This document shows positions 9,449 to 18,018 of a DNA stretch of 64,000 bases, in pieces. This stretch comes from Pseudomonadota bacterium. GTDB lineage: Bacteria; Pseudomonadota; Gammaproteobacteria; Burkholderiales; Burkholderiaceae_C. Both the position numbers and the translations under genes were made by a program. How positions within the stretch are numbered: the stretch's first letter is position 1; each line of letters begins with the position of its first letter. The stretch is taken from the NCBI GenBank assembly GCA_029780695.1, contig JAKOYD010000107.1, positions 104,851-168,850 of the forward strand. Direction: 5' to 3'. The notes beneath the pieces were generated by a model, which was given only the letters and a program-made list of their open reading frames with translations, had not been told where the DNA came from and did no database searches.

Positions 9449-10441
9449 ATGATCCTCGACGGCCACGACCCCGCCGCCATTTCCACCGCCGCCGACGCGC
9501 TGGCGCGCGGCGAGCTGGTCGGCCTGCCGACCGAGACTGTGTACGGCCTGGCGGCCGACGCGGGCAACGAGGCGGCGGTGCGCGGCATCTTTGCCGCCAA
9601 GGGGCGGCCGGCGGACCATCCGCTGATCGTGCACGTCGCCAGCGCGGCGCAGGTGGACGATTTCGCCGCCGAGGTGCCGGGCTTCGCGCAGGCGCTGATC
9701 GATGCCTTCTGGCCCGGGCCGCTGACGCTGATCCTGCCGCGCCGCGCCGGCGTGGCCGAAGCCGCTGCCGGCGGGCACGCCACGGTGGGGCTGCGCTGTC
9801 CGTCGCACCCGGTGGCGCAGGCGCTGCTGGCGGCCTGCACGGCGCGCGGCGTGCGCGGCCTGGCGGCGCCCAGCGCCAACCGCTTTGGCCGCGTCAGCCC
9901 GACGACGGCGCAGCACGTGGCGCAGGAATTCGGCGACGCCCTGCCGGTGCTGGACGGCGGGCCGTGCGACGTCGGCATCGAATCGACCATCATCGACTGC
10001 ACGCGCGGCGCGCCGGTGCTGCTGCGGCCGGGGCAGCTCGCGCGCGCCGACATCGAGCGCGTCACGGGTCAACGCTTACTATCAAAAGAAGAGTTGTCGG
10101 CGCCCGATCCGCAAGCGCCGGGCACGCTTTTGGCGCATTACGCACCGTCGGCCCGCGTGCGCCTGATGGACGCGCGCGAGCTGCGCAGCGCGCTCGACGT
10201 GCTGGGCGCCGACGCGCGGCACATCGCCGTCTGGTCGCGCGCGCCGTTGCGCCCGGCCGCGCGCGCGCTGCTGCTGCGCCGCATGCCGGACGACGCGGGC
10301 GAAGCCGCGCGTCAGCTGTTTGCCGTGCTGCGCGACTTCGACGCCGCCGGCGTGCGGCTGATCTGGGTTGAAGCGCCGCCGCCCGACGCCGCCTGGGACG
10401 GCGTGCGCGACCGCCTGCAACGCGCCGCCGCCGCGGGCTAG
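9449..10441 (+). CDS. tsaC: L-threonylcarbamoyladenylate synthase (Sua5/YwlC type)
   Basis: Makes threonylcarbamoyl-AMP from Thr, bicarbonate and ATP, the first step of tRNA t6A37 modification. The product has 330 aa, hence the two-domain Sua5 type. The YrdC domain covers about 1-200 (GLPTETVYGLAADA, KGRPADHPLIVHV, PSANRFGRVSPTTAQH, ESTIID). An interdomain linker contains HYAP at about 230, followed by the C-terminal Sua5 domain. The linker includes a repeat copy (10069-10119) translated as LLSKEELSAP. TsaB, which acts later in the pathway, is encoded at 18015. Confidence 0.93.
   Translation: MILDGHDPAAISTAADALARGELVGLPTETVYGLAADAGNEAAVRGIFAAKGRPADHPLIVHVASAAQVDDFAAEVPGFAQALIDAFWPGPLTLILPRRAGVAEAAAGGHATVGLRCPSHPVAQALLAACTARGVRGLAAPSANRFGRVSPTTAQHVAQEFGDALPVLDGGPCDVGIESTIIDCTRGAPVLLRPGQLARADIERVTGQRLLSKEELSAPDPQAPGTLLAHYAPSARVRLMDARELRSALDVLGADARHIAVWSRAPLRPAARALLLRRMPDDAGEAARQLFAVLRDFDAAGVRLIWVEAPPPDAAWDGVRDRLQRAAAAG
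10069..10119 (+). repeat. AT-headed repeat (family A) inside tsaC
   Basis: The segment cttactatcaaaagaagagt followed by tgtcggcgc and gcaagcgccgg has the head-tail layout of family A. It encodes part of the linker between the YrdC and Sua5 domains, where an insertion is easily tolerated. Confidence 0.6.
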
Positions 10442-10604
10442 GAGTCTGCGCGGTAGAAGGCGTCGAAGCGAAACGCGCGAAAAACGAGGACAGCTTCGGT
10501 GTACCGACAAGCCCATAGCCGGGCTATGGGCGCCGGAGGTAACGCCGCGATGGACCATTTTCTCGCGCGTTGCAGCCGACGCTTCTTCTGCCGCGCAGAC
10601 TCCT
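10440..10604. repeat. MITE-like inverted-repeat element 1
   Basis: The ends are inverted (aggagtctgcgcgg ... ccgcgcagactcct), with further pairing inwards (agaag/cttct and a cgcgcga/tcgcgcg pair). The centre has a palindrome, gcccatagccgggctatggg. There is no open frame of quality. It begins inside the tsaC stop codon and abuts element 2 directly. Confidence 0.7.
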
Positions 10605-10873
10605 AGGGCCTGTTAACGCCATTTCCAGCCCTGCGAACATGCTTGAAAAAGGCGCCAATCCAGGCGCGCCACGACGCCCAGACCGGGCGTCTGCGCTAGG
10701 AGCGCAACGACGAGCGGCGGTTTTTCAAGCATGTTCCCTGCGGGTTGCGATCAAAAAGGCCATCGCCGGCGTTGCCATCCTTGCCACGGTACGCACCTTG
10801 GCGGCGGCTGGCGCCTTGGCGAGTGGCCTTTTTGACTCGCAACGCATGGCTGGAAATAGCGTTAACAGGCCCT
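10605..10873. repeat. MITE-like inverted-repeat element 2
   Basis: Terminal inverted repeats of 26 bp (10605-10630 and 10848-10873; agggcctgttaacgc at the outer ends) differ at one base. Nested inside are a second inverted pair around catgcttgaaaaa / tttttcaagcatg and a third around atcaaaaaggcc / ggcctttttga. The internal frame has no recognisable protein. This is the rest of the roughly 500-bp gap before the lipoprotein gene. Confidence 0.75.
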
Positions 10874-10937
10874 CGCTCCGGGCGCAGCCCGCGGCGCGTC
10901 GTTAAACTATGTGGCCCTGCTTTAGGAGAAGTTTTTC

Positions 10938-11846
10938 ATGCACGCATCCTGGTTTCGCCGCACTGCCCGCGGCCTGGCCTGCGCCGGCGCGCTGGCGCTG
11001 CTGGCCGCCTGCGGCTCTGGCTCGGTCGTGTCGAACCTGCAGCCCAAGCGCTTCATCACCGTGGGTGACAGCTTCATGGACGTGGGCCAGGGCGGCTCGC
11101 TCTACACCGTGAACGACGGCTCCACCAATTGGGTGCAGGACCTGGCCGCGCACTACAGCCAGACCATCGCCCCGGCCAAGGGCGGCGGCTGGGGCTACGC
11201 CCAGGGTCACGCCCGCGTGACGGCGGCCGACCCGGCCGGCGCGCCCAGCGTGCAGTCGCAGATCGACACCGTGCTGGCGCGCACCACGCTCAACGCCACC
11301 GACGACGTCGTCGTCATCAACGGCGGCATGCACGACATCGTGGCCGCCGTTGCCGCCACCGGCATTTCAGACGCCACCACCCAGGCCGCCAAGGACGCCG
11401 GCAAGGCGCTGGCCGAGCAGGTGCGCCGCGTGGTCGCCGCTGGCGGCCAGCACGTGGCGGTGGCCGGCGTGCCGCTGCTGGGCGACACGCCCTGGGGCCG
11501 GTCGCTGTCCAGCGACACCGCTGCCATCAACAACCTGTCGGTCGCCTTCAATTCGGCCGTGCTGACCAACATCGTCGATCTGGGCCAGAACGTGCTGTAC
11601 CTCGACTCGGCGTTCTTCTTCTCGCTGATGTACGGCAAGCCGCAGAACTACCAGTTCAACAACGGCAAGGACCCGGTCTGCACCACGCCCGACGCGTCCA
11701 CCTGCACCGCGTCCACGGTGGCGGTGGCCGACTACAACACCTATCTGTTTGCCGACAGCCTGCATTACACGCCGCGCGCGCACCACCACTTCGGCGCCGA
11801 CACCTACGCCGAAAACGCGTACTACCGCTTCAAGACACGCTGGTAA
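10938..11846 (+). CDS. SGNH/GDSL-hydrolase family lipoprotein
   Basis: Putative secreted esterase or lipase anchored by lipid. The ATG at 10938 follows aggag. The signal peptide ends in the lipobox LLAAC (Cys at about 31). Block I is VGDSFMD with the nucleophile Ser, and block V is DSLHYTPRAHHHFG with the Asp-His pair, so the triad appears intact. The block III oxyanion motif is unusual: GGMHD where the family (and the neighbour at 11918) has GGND. Length is 302 aa. Convergent with a second SGNH protein across a perfect palindromic terminator. Substrate unknown. Confidence 0.8.
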   Translation: MHASWFRRTARGLACAGALALLAACGSGSVVSNLQPKRFITVGDSFMDVGQGGSLYTVNDGSTNWVQDLAAHYSQTIAPAKGGGWGYAQGHARVTAADPAGAPSVQSQIDTVLARTTLNATDDVVVINGGMHDIVAAVAATGISDATTQAAKDAGKALAEQVRRVVAAGGQHVAVAGVPLLGDTPWGRSLSSDTAAINNLSVAFNSAVLTNIVDLGQNVLYLDSAFFFSLMYGKPQNYQFNNGKDPVCTTPDASTCTASTVAVADYNTYLFADSLHYTPRAHHHFGADTYAENAYYRFKTRW

Positions 11847-11863
11847 TCGGCGGGTCGATGCCC

Positions 11864-11899
11864 CACGAAAAAGCCGGCCCGCGGGCCGGCTTTTTCGTG
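11864..11899. terminator. Bidirectional Rho-independent terminator
   Basis: A perfect 36-bp palindrome: a GC-rich stem (gccggcccgcgggccggc) flanked by A5 and T5 tracts, so either strand yields a hairpin followed by U residues. It lies between two convergent SGNH lipoprotein genes and can serve both. Confidence 0.9.
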
Positions 11900-11917
11900 C
11901 GCGGGCGGCGCCGGGCC

Positions 11918-13090
11918 TCACAGCCAGCCGTTGCTTTCCAGCAGCTTGATCACGCCGTCGCCGAACAACTGGTGGCCATAAGGCGTGGGGTGAAAGCCGT
12001 CCGAAAACAGATAGCGTTGCCACCAGCCGGTGCCCGCTGGCGCGCCGGGCGGCGGCGTGGTGGCCGCCAGCGCGCTGGCCGTGCAGTCGGCCAGGCTGCG
12101 GGTTGGCACCACCGTTACCCACCCGGCGCCGCACACGGGCAGCGTGACGTTGGTCAGGCCGTACTTGGCGGGGTTGGCCATCTGGTCGGTGAACTGCGCC
12201 GCCAGGTCAAACACCTTGACGCGCGATTCGCCCGCGAAGTTGGCGGCCAGGCGCTGGTTGAAGGCGTCGACCCAGGCCTTGAACAGCCCTTCGGCCTGCG
12301 CGCGCGCCGTGGCGCCCGCCGTGCCACCTCCCGAAGCGGCGGCAATCTGGTCCAGCACGTTCTGAAAGCGCGGCGTGTAGGTGACGGGCGGAATGTTGGA
12401 CACCAGCACGTATTTGGCGCCCTTGTCCAGCACCAGCGTCTTGACCGTGCCAGTCAGGTTGTCGGCCAGCGCCTGCATGTAGACGCCGCCAGCGGTGGCG
12501 GCGCCGTTCGGGCCGGCCAGCACGGTTTGCAGGGTGGCCGCGGGCACCAGCGTGGCCAGCAGCGCGCTGTAGGCCGCGCCCTTGTCGACGGCGGCGCCCA
12601 GGTACGCGGTCACCAGGTCGGCCGCGTCGTTGCCGCCGCCGTCCACCAACAGCAGATCCTTGGCGCCCCAGCCCTTGTCCGCGGCGTCCTGCAACTGGCG
12701 GCCAATGGAATACGGCGACTTCGCGCCACCCGCGCTGGCGGGGTTGTTGATGCGCGCGCCGGCGACGGCGTAGTTGGTGCAGCCGGCCACGCTGTTGCGC
12801 GGAAAGTCGGTGCCGCTGAACTTGTACACCGCGCACAGCGGGTTCACATCGTAGGCCTTGGCCACGCGCTCGACCCACAGCACGTTCGGCTCGTCGGCCG
12901 AGCCCTGCACGCTGGCGATGCGCGGGCCACCGGGCAGGCCGGCGAAGGTGCCGCTGTCGTTGAGCGAATCGCCCACGACCTTGACGGCGTTCAGGCCCAG
13001 CGGGTTGCTGTCGTCGCCGCCGCAGGCGGTCAGCGCCGCCGCCAGCGCCAGGGCGGACAGCTTCCAGTTGAGGTGGGTCTTGATGTGCAC
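11918..13090 (-). CDS. SGNH/GDSL-hydrolase family lipoprotein
   Basis: Second SGNH hydrolase, 390 aa from a GTG at 13090 preceded by gaggag. An in-frame ATG at 13120 exists but would put the ribosome site inside the gene. A short signal peptide ends LTAC, followed by Gly-Gly-Asp-Asp (lipoprotein). Block I is VVGDSLND, block III VDGGGND, and block V DGFHPTPYGHQLFGD, so catalytic Ser, Asn, Asp and His are all present. Larger than the convergent paralogue and only distantly similar. It resembles extracellular phospholipase/lecithinase-type GDSL proteins; the substrate cannot be deduced. Confidence 0.82.
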   Translation of the reverse strand: MHIKTHLNWKLSALALAAALTACGGDDSNPLGLNAVKVVGDSLNDSGTFAGLPGGPRIASVQGSADEPNVLWVERVAKAYDVNPLCAVYKFSGTDFPRNSVAGCTNYAVAGARINNPASAGGAKSPYSIGRQLQDAADKGWGAKDLLLVDGGGNDAADLVTAYLGAAVDKGAAYSALLATLVPAATLQTVLAGPNGAATAGGVYMQALADNLTGTVKTLVLDKGAKYVLVSNIPPVTYTPRFQNVLDQIAAASGGGTAGATARAQAEGLFKAWVDAFNQRLAANFAGESRVKVFDLAAQFTDQMANPAKYGLTNVTLPVCGAGWVTVVPTRSLADCTASALAATTPPPGAPAGTGWWQRYLFSDGFHPTPYGHQLFGDGVIKLLESNGWL

Positions 13091-13196
13091 GGATGGCTCC
13101 TCGGGAAATGAACACGCCATCGTAGGCAGCCTGATGCGCACGGGAACTAGGGGATTACCCACGCCGCGCTATGCTTGCCGCTCCGAGGAGAACGCC

Positions 13197-14288
13197 ATGA
13201 ATACCCCCGCCCCCCGCACGCACCGCATCGCCGTCATCCCGGGCGACGGCATCGGCAAGGAAGTCATGCCCGAGGCGCTGCGCGCGCTGGACGCCGCGCA
13301 GCGCCGCTTCGGCTTTGCGCTGCAGGCCACGCCCATCGCCTGGGCCAGCTGCGACCATTACGCGCAGACCGGCCAGATGATGCCCGACGACTGGAAGGCG
13401 CAGCTTGAAAAGCAGGACGCCATCCTGTTCGGTGCCGTCGGCTGGCCGGCCACGGTGCCCGACCACGTCTCGCTGTGGGGCAGCCTGCTCAAGTTCCGCC
13501 GCGAGTTCGACCAGTACATCAACCTGCGCCCGGTGCGCCTGTTTGAGGGCGTGCCCTGCCCGCTGGCCGGGCGCAAGCCGGGCGACATCGACTTTCTGGT
13601 GGTGCGCGAGAACACCGAGGGCGAATACACCAACCTGGGCGGCGTGATGTACGCCGGCACCGAGCGCGAAATCGTCGTGCAAGAGACGGTGATGAGCCGC
13701 TTCGGCGCCGACCGTGTGCTCAGGTTCGCCTTCGAGCAGGCCGCCGCGCGCCCGCGCAAAAAGCTCGACGTGGCCACCAAGAGCAACGGCATCGCCATCA
13801 GCATGCCCTGGTGGGACGGCCGCGCCGATGCCATGCACGCGCGCTATCCGCAAGTCGCCGTGGAAAAGCACCACATCGACATTCTCACCGCCCGCTTCGT
13901 GCTGCAGCCGCAGCGCTTTGACGTGGTGGTGGCCAGCAACCTGTTCGGCGATATCCTGAGCGACCTGGGGCCCGCCTGCACCGGCACCATCGGCCTCGCG
14001 CCCTCGGCCAACCTGAACCCGGAGCGCAAGTTTCCCAGCCTGTTCGAGCCGGTGCACGGCTCGGCGCCCGACATCTACGGCAAGAACATCGCCAACCCGG
14101 TCGCCATGATCTGGTCGGCGGCCATGATGCTGCAGTTCCTGGGCGAAACCGAGGCGCACGACGCCATGCTGAACGCCATCGAACACGTGCTGGCGCACGG
14201 CCCGCGCACGCCGGATCTGGGCGGAAGCGCCTCGACCACGGCCATGGGCGAGGCCATAGCGGCGCGGATTGCGGCGTCTGTGGCCTGA
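13197..14288 (+). CDS. ttuC: Tartrate dehydrogenase/decarboxylase or D-malate dehydrogenase
   Basis: NAD-dependent beta-decarboxylating dehydrogenase of the isocitrate/isopropylmalate dehydrogenase family, 363 aa from an ATG preceded by gaggag. Seen: IAVIPGDGIGKEV near the N-terminus, LLKFRREFDQYINLRPVR (substrate Arg cluster), VVRENTEGEYTNLGG (NTEGEY distinguishes the tartrate/D-malate group from LeuB), SNLFGDILSDLG (metal Asp residues) and EPVHGSAPDI (NAD). Acts on tartrate, D-malate or related hydroxy-diacids; which one cannot be told. The convergent gene encodes a Bug solute-binding protein, which may bring in the substrate. Confidence 0.88.
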   Translation: MNTPAPRTHRIAVIPGDGIGKEVMPEALRALDAAQRRFGFALQATPIAWASCDHYAQTGQMMPDDWKAQLEKQDAILFGAVGWPATVPDHVSLWGSLLKFRREFDQYINLRPVRLFEGVPCPLAGRKPGDIDFLVVRENTEGEYTNLGGVMYAGTEREIVVQETVMSRFGADRVLRFAFEQAAARPRKKLDVATKSNGIAISMPWWDGRADAMHARYPQVAVEKHHIDILTARFVLQPQRFDVVVASNLFGDILSDLGPACTGTIGLAPSANLNPERKFPSLFEPVHGSAPDIYGKNIANPVAMIWSAAMMLQFLGETEAHDAMLNAIEHVLAHGPRTPDLGGSASTTAMGEAIAARIAASVA

Positions 14289-14292
14289 TCCC

Positions 14293-15279
14293 TCAATCCG
14301 CCGTGATGCGGTTGTCCCGCACCACCTTGCCGAAGCGGTCGAAGTCGGTGCGGATGCGCGCGGCGGTGTCGGCCACGGTCATGTAGCGCGGGTAGCAGCC
14401 GGCCTTGATCAGGCGATCCTGCACGTCGGGCTCGGCCAGGATGGCCTTCATCTCGGCGTTCAGGCGCTCGACGATGGGCGCCGGCGTGCCTTTGGGCGCC
14501 AGCAGCGCGCCGAACGGCTCGGCGCTGAAGCCGGGCACGCCCTGGTCGGCGATGGTGCGGATCTCCGGCAGGCCGTCGATGCGGCGCGGCGCGCCCAGCG
14601 CAATGGCACGCAGCCGCCCGGTCTTGAGGTGCGCCAGCGCGGCGATCAGGTCCGAGAACATCACCCCGACTTGGCCGCCCAGCAGGTCGTTCATGGCCGG
14701 GGCCGAGCCTTTGTAGGCCACGTGCTGCATCTCGAAGCCGACCTGCTTCTTCAGCATTTCCATCGTCAGGTGGCCCACGCTGCCCGGTCCGGACGTGGTG
14801 TAGTTCAGCTTGCCGCCCTGCGCCCGCGCCTCGGCCAGCAGGCTTTGCCAGTCGGTGATCTTGGGGTGCACGGTGGGGTTGACGACGATGATGATCGGCA
14901 GGTCGTACACCATGGCCACCGGCGCGAAGTCGTTGGCCGGGTGGTAGGCCGCGCTCTTGTACAGGTGCGGCGCCAGCATGGCCGGGCTGCCCAGCATGTT
15001 GAGCGCGTGGCCGTCGGGCGGCATGCCCTTGAAGGCGAGCTGGCCGATGCTGCCCGACGCGCCGGCGCGGTTTTCGACCACCACCGATTGCTTGAGCCGG
15101 TCGCCCAGCGCCTGCGCCGTGATGCGCGAGGCGGTGTCGGTCGGCCCGCCGGGCGGAAAGGGCACGATCAGCTTGATCGGCTTGTCGGGCCAGGCGGACT
15201 GTGCCCAGCCGCCCAGCGGCAGCGACGAGGCGGCGGCGGCAAGGATCGCCTGGCGGCGGGTGAGAGTGGGTGGGTTCAT
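14293..15279 (-). CDS. Bug/TctC-family periplasmic solute-binding protein
   Basis: Binding protein of the tripartite tricarboxylate transporter type (Pfam TctC), an expanded family in Burkholderiales. From the ATG at 15279 it has 328 aa. The N-terminus TRRQAILAAAASSLPLGGWAQ could be a Sec or Tat signal peptide. Typical segments: PIKLIVPFPPGGPTD (domain 1), NRAGASGSIG, KGSAPAMNDLLGGQVGVM. No TctA/TctB membrane genes adjoin it, so it must pair with a transporter elsewhere or act as a sensor. It ends 4 bp from the tartrate dehydrogenase stop, suggesting a hydroxy-dicarboxylate ligand by context only. Confidence 0.88.
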   Translation of the reverse strand: MNPPTLTRRQAILAAAASSLPLGGWAQSAWPDKPIKLIVPFPPGGPTDTASRITAQALGDRLKQSVVVENRAGASGSIGQLAFKGMPPDGHALNMLGSPAMLAPHLYKSAAYHPANDFAPVAMVYDLPIIIVVNPTVHPKITDWQSLLAEARAQGGKLNYTTSGPGSVGHLTMEMLKKQVGFEMQHVAYKGSAPAMNDLLGGQVGVMFSDLIAALAHLKTGRLRAIALGAPRRIDGLPEIRTIADQGVPGFSAEPFGALLAPKGTPAPIVERLNAEMKAILAEPDVQDRLIKAGCYPRYMTVADTAARIRTDFDRFGKVVRDNRITAD

Positions 15280-15355
15280 GGGCGATGGCTCCGTTGGATG
15301 GCGCAAAGGCCCTTTCTAGCACGGCGGCGCGAGCGGGGCCGCGAGCACCGGCATC

Positions 15356-15418
15356 AGCTATTAAAAAAATAGCTGTCTGCCCTTGTCCAGTCAGCGCAAG
15401 CGGCAGATTTTGCTGAAT
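15356..15418 (+). repeat. AT-headed repeat (family A) between dacB and the Bug gene
   Basis: Full-length copy: palindromic head agctattaaaaaaatagct, then gtctgcccttgtccagtcagcgcaagcggcag. It lies downstream of dacB and upstream of the Bug gene, both on the minus strand. Confidence 0.75.
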
Positions 15419-15428
15419 TTTCGGGGCG

Positions 15429-16937
15429 TCATGGCGCGTCCCGCACCGCCCACTCCACCAGCTTGTCCAGCGCTGGCCGCGCCGCGCCGGCGTTGGGGTG
15501 GTTGATGATGCCGACCACCGCGTAGTTGCGGCCCGACAGGCCGTAGGCGTAGCCGGCCACGGCCGCCACGTCGCGCAGCGTGCCGGTCTTCAGGCGCGCG
15601 TTGCCGATGGCCTGCGAGCCGGGGTTGCGCGCGGCCATGCGGCGCACCGTGCCGTCCACGCCGGCAATCGACAGCGACTGCTCGAACGCCGCGCCGTGCG
15701 GGTGGCCGGCCGCCTGCTGCAGCAGCGCCGCCAACGAGGCGGCGGTGGCGCGTTCGTGGCGCGACAGGCCCGAGCCGTTTTCGACCACCGGCGTGGTGCG
15801 CAGGCCGAAGCGGTCGCGCCACCAGCGGCGGATCAGGTTCTGCGACTCGGCAAAACTGGCCCGGCCGTCGCGCGCCGACAGCGTCAGGAACAGCTGCTGT
15901 GCCATCACGTTGTTCGAGAACTTGTTGATGTCGGCGATCACGTCCACCAGCGGCAGCGAAATGCCTGTCACCAGCGGCTGGCCGGTGACCGGCTTGTCGG
16001 CCCAGCGCACCTGGCCCGTCAGCTGGCCGCCGGCGGCGCGCCACATGGCGTCGACCACGCGCGGCGCGTAGCTGGCCGGCGCGGGGTAGGCAATGCCCCA
16101 GGTCTGTTCGCCACACGCCAGCGGGTAGCTGCCGGCAAAGACGACCGCGTCCGGGTTGCTGAAGTCGGCCGCCAGCCGGCCGCGCCAGTTGCCGCAGGCG
16201 CCGCCCGCGCCCGGCACGTCGGCCGGAATGGCGACGCGCGCGATGGGCGGCTCGCTTTCGACGCGCACGCGGCGGCTGGCCGGGTCGGGCACGAACTTGA
16301 AGATCAGCGCCTTGAAGTTGATCAGCAGCCCGTCCGGCCCCGCGTTGTAGGGCCGCAGCGGGTCGTCGTCGAAGGCGGCGGCGTCGTGCGCGGGCAGGCG
16401 GAAGATGGTGTTGTCCAGCACGATGTCGCCGTCGATCTGGCGCACGCCCTTGTCCTGGATGGCGCGCAGCAGGTCCTGCAGGCGTTCCAGCACCAGCTTG
16501 GGGTCGCCCCCGCCCTGGATCATCAGGTTGCCGTGCAGCGTGCCCTGGCTGATGGCGCCCTGCGTGTACACGCGCGTGCGCCACAGGTGGCCGGGGCCCA
16601 GCAGGTCGATGCCGGCGTAGGTGGTCACCAGCTTCATCACCGAGGCCGGGTTCATCGCCACGTCCGGCTGCCACGACAGGCGCGGCGCTGGCAGCGCGCC
16701 GCTGCCAGCGGCCGGCGCGGGGTTGCGCTCGCCGCCGGGGTTGACCGGCTCGGGCGCGCGCGTCACGGTGCCCGGCGGGGGCGGCAGCGGCGCCACCACC
16801 ATCGACACGGAGGATGCCGGCACGCCGGCGCGCGCCAGCGCCTGGGCAATGTCGGCCGGCAGCGGCGACTGGGCGAACACGGGGGCGGCCAGCAGCGCGG
16901 CGGCCAGGGTCGAAAAAAGCGTCGAAAAACGGGGCAT
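15429..16937 (-). CDS. dacB: D-alanyl-D-alanine carboxypeptidase/endopeptidase DacB (PBP4)
   Basis: Periplasmic low-molecular-weight PBP of family S13. It trims pentapeptides and cuts peptide cross-links in peptidoglycan. 502 aa from the ATG at 16937, with a signal peptide ending VFAQ. Active-site motifs are all visible: SVMK (Ser99, Lys102), SNN in KFSNNVMAQQ, and KTG in RLKTGTLRDV. The large insertion between motifs 1 and 2 that typifies PBP4 is present. A Pro/Gly-rich stretch (about 50-85) before SxxK is longer than usual. Divergent from the DMT transporter gene. Confidence 0.94.
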   Translation of the reverse strand: MPRFSTLFSTLAAALLAAPVFAQSPLPADIAQALARAGVPASSVSMVVAPLPPPPGTVTRAPEPVNPGGERNPAPAAGSGALPAPRLSWQPDVAMNPASVMKLVTTYAGIDLLGPGHLWRTRVYTQGAISQGTLHGNLMIQGGGDPKLVLERLQDLLRAIQDKGVRQIDGDIVLDNTIFRLPAHDAAAFDDDPLRPYNAGPDGLLINFKALIFKFVPDPASRRVRVESEPPIARVAIPADVPGAGGACGNWRGRLAADFSNPDAVVFAGSYPLACGEQTWGIAYPAPASYAPRVVDAMWRAAGGQLTGQVRWADKPVTGQPLVTGISLPLVDVIADINKFSNNVMAQQLFLTLSARDGRASFAESQNLIRRWWRDRFGLRTTPVVENGSGLSRHERATAASLAALLQQAAGHPHGAAFEQSLSIAGVDGTVRRMAARNPGSQAIGNARLKTGTLRDVAAVAGYAYGLSGRNYAVVGIINHPNAGAARPALDKLVEWAVRDAP

Positions 16938-17025
16938 CACCCGCGAAGTCTAGAGGGACTGCACGGGCGGCGCCGCATCGCCCCCACGCCCGCAGGAAAC
17001 GCGGGCCACGCGGATAATCGAGCGC

Positions 17026-18018
17026 ATGCGCCATTCCCCCCGTACGGTCGGCATCGCGGCGGCCGTCGTCACGGTGGCCATCTGGACCGGCTTTATCGTC
17101 ATCGGCCGCGCCGCGGCGGCGCGTACGCTGCTGCCGTTCGACATCGCGCTGCTGCGCGTGGTCGGCGCCAGCGTGGTGCTGGTGCCCTGGGGCTGGTGGC
17201 TGGCGCGGCGCGCGGGCGCCACGTCGTCGCTGTGGGGCTTTTCGCCGCTGCCGCTGCGGCCCACGGTGCTGTGCGGGCTGTTTGGGGGGCTGATCTACGC
17301 CATCCTCTGCTACGCGGGGTTCTTCTACGCGCCGGCGGCGCACGCGTCGGTGCTGATGCCGGGCAGCCTGCCGCTGTGGACGGCGCTGCTGGCCGCGCTG
17401 CTGCTGGGCGACCGCATCACGCCGGCGCGCGCGCTGGGGCTGGCGTGCATCGTGGCGGGCGACGTGCTGGTGGGCGGCGAAGGGCTGCTGTCGGCCTTTG
17501 GCGGCGGCGAGGTGTGGAAGGGCGACCTGATCTTCATGAGCGCGGCGTTCTGCTGGTCGGTCTACAGCGTGCTGGCGCGCCGCTTCGCGCTGGATGCGGT
17601 GCGCGCCACCATCGCCATCACGGTGTTCGCCTGCTTCACCTACCTGCCGCTGTTCGGGCTGCTGACGGCCACCGGTCTGCTGCCGACGCGGCTGGGCAGC
17701 GCGCCGTGGGGCGAGCTGCTGTTCCACGCGCTGTTTCAGGGCGTGGGCTCGGTGGTCATCTCGGGCATCACCTTTGTGCAGATGGTGCGGGCCTTCGGGC
17801 CGGTCAAATCGACCATGATCACGGCGCTGGTGCCGGGCCTGTCGGCGCTGGGCGCGGTGATGCTGCTGGCCGAGCCGCTGGGCTGGAACCTTCTGGCCGG
17901 CCTGGCGCTGGTCACGGCGGGCATCCTGTTCGGGGTGCGGGCGGCGCGCCAGAATACTATTAAAACCATAGCTGCCGACGCAGATCAGGCAAGCGCCAGC
18001 GCGCTGAAACAATCATGA
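17026..18018 (+). CDS. EamA/DMT-family inner-membrane transporter
   Basis: Ten-helix drug/metabolite exporter: two EamA halves (about 8-145 and 160-300), each with five hydrophobic segments; 330 aa. Substrate unknown. The last 25 or so residues (NTIKTIAADADQASASALKQS) are hydrophilic and encoded by an AT-headed repeat copy at 17952-18008, so the natural C-terminus seems to have been replaced or extended by repeat insertion. The stop overlaps the tsaB start by 4 bp (atga), indicating coupled translation. Confidence 0.88.
   Translation: MRHSPRTVGIAAAVVTVAIWTGFIVIGRAAAARTLLPFDIALLRVVGASVVLVPWGWWLARRAGATSSLWGFSPLPLRPTVLCGLFGGLIYAILCYAGFFYAPAAHASVLMPGSLPLWTALLAALLLGDRITPARALGLACIVAGDVLVGGEGLLSAFGGGEVWKGDLIFMSAAFCWSVYSVLARRFALDAVRATIAITVFACFTYLPLFGLLTATGLLPTRLGSAPWGELLFHALFQGVGSVVISGITFVQMVRAFGPVKSTMITALVPGLSALGAVMLLAEPLGWNLLAGLALVTAGILFGVRAARQNTIKTIAADADQASASALKQS
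17952..18008 (+). repeat. AT-headed repeat (family A) forming the transporter C-terminus
   Basis: The head actattaaaaccatagctg is followed by ccgacgcagatcaggcaagcgccag. It is translated as the cytosolic tail of the DMT transporter and runs up to the tsaB start codon. Confidence 0.7.

Noticed and set aside
10570..10905. 111-codon frame in the gap upstream of the SGNH lipoprotein gene
   Set aside because: It lies wholly within the two inverted-repeat elements and its sequence is simply their translation.
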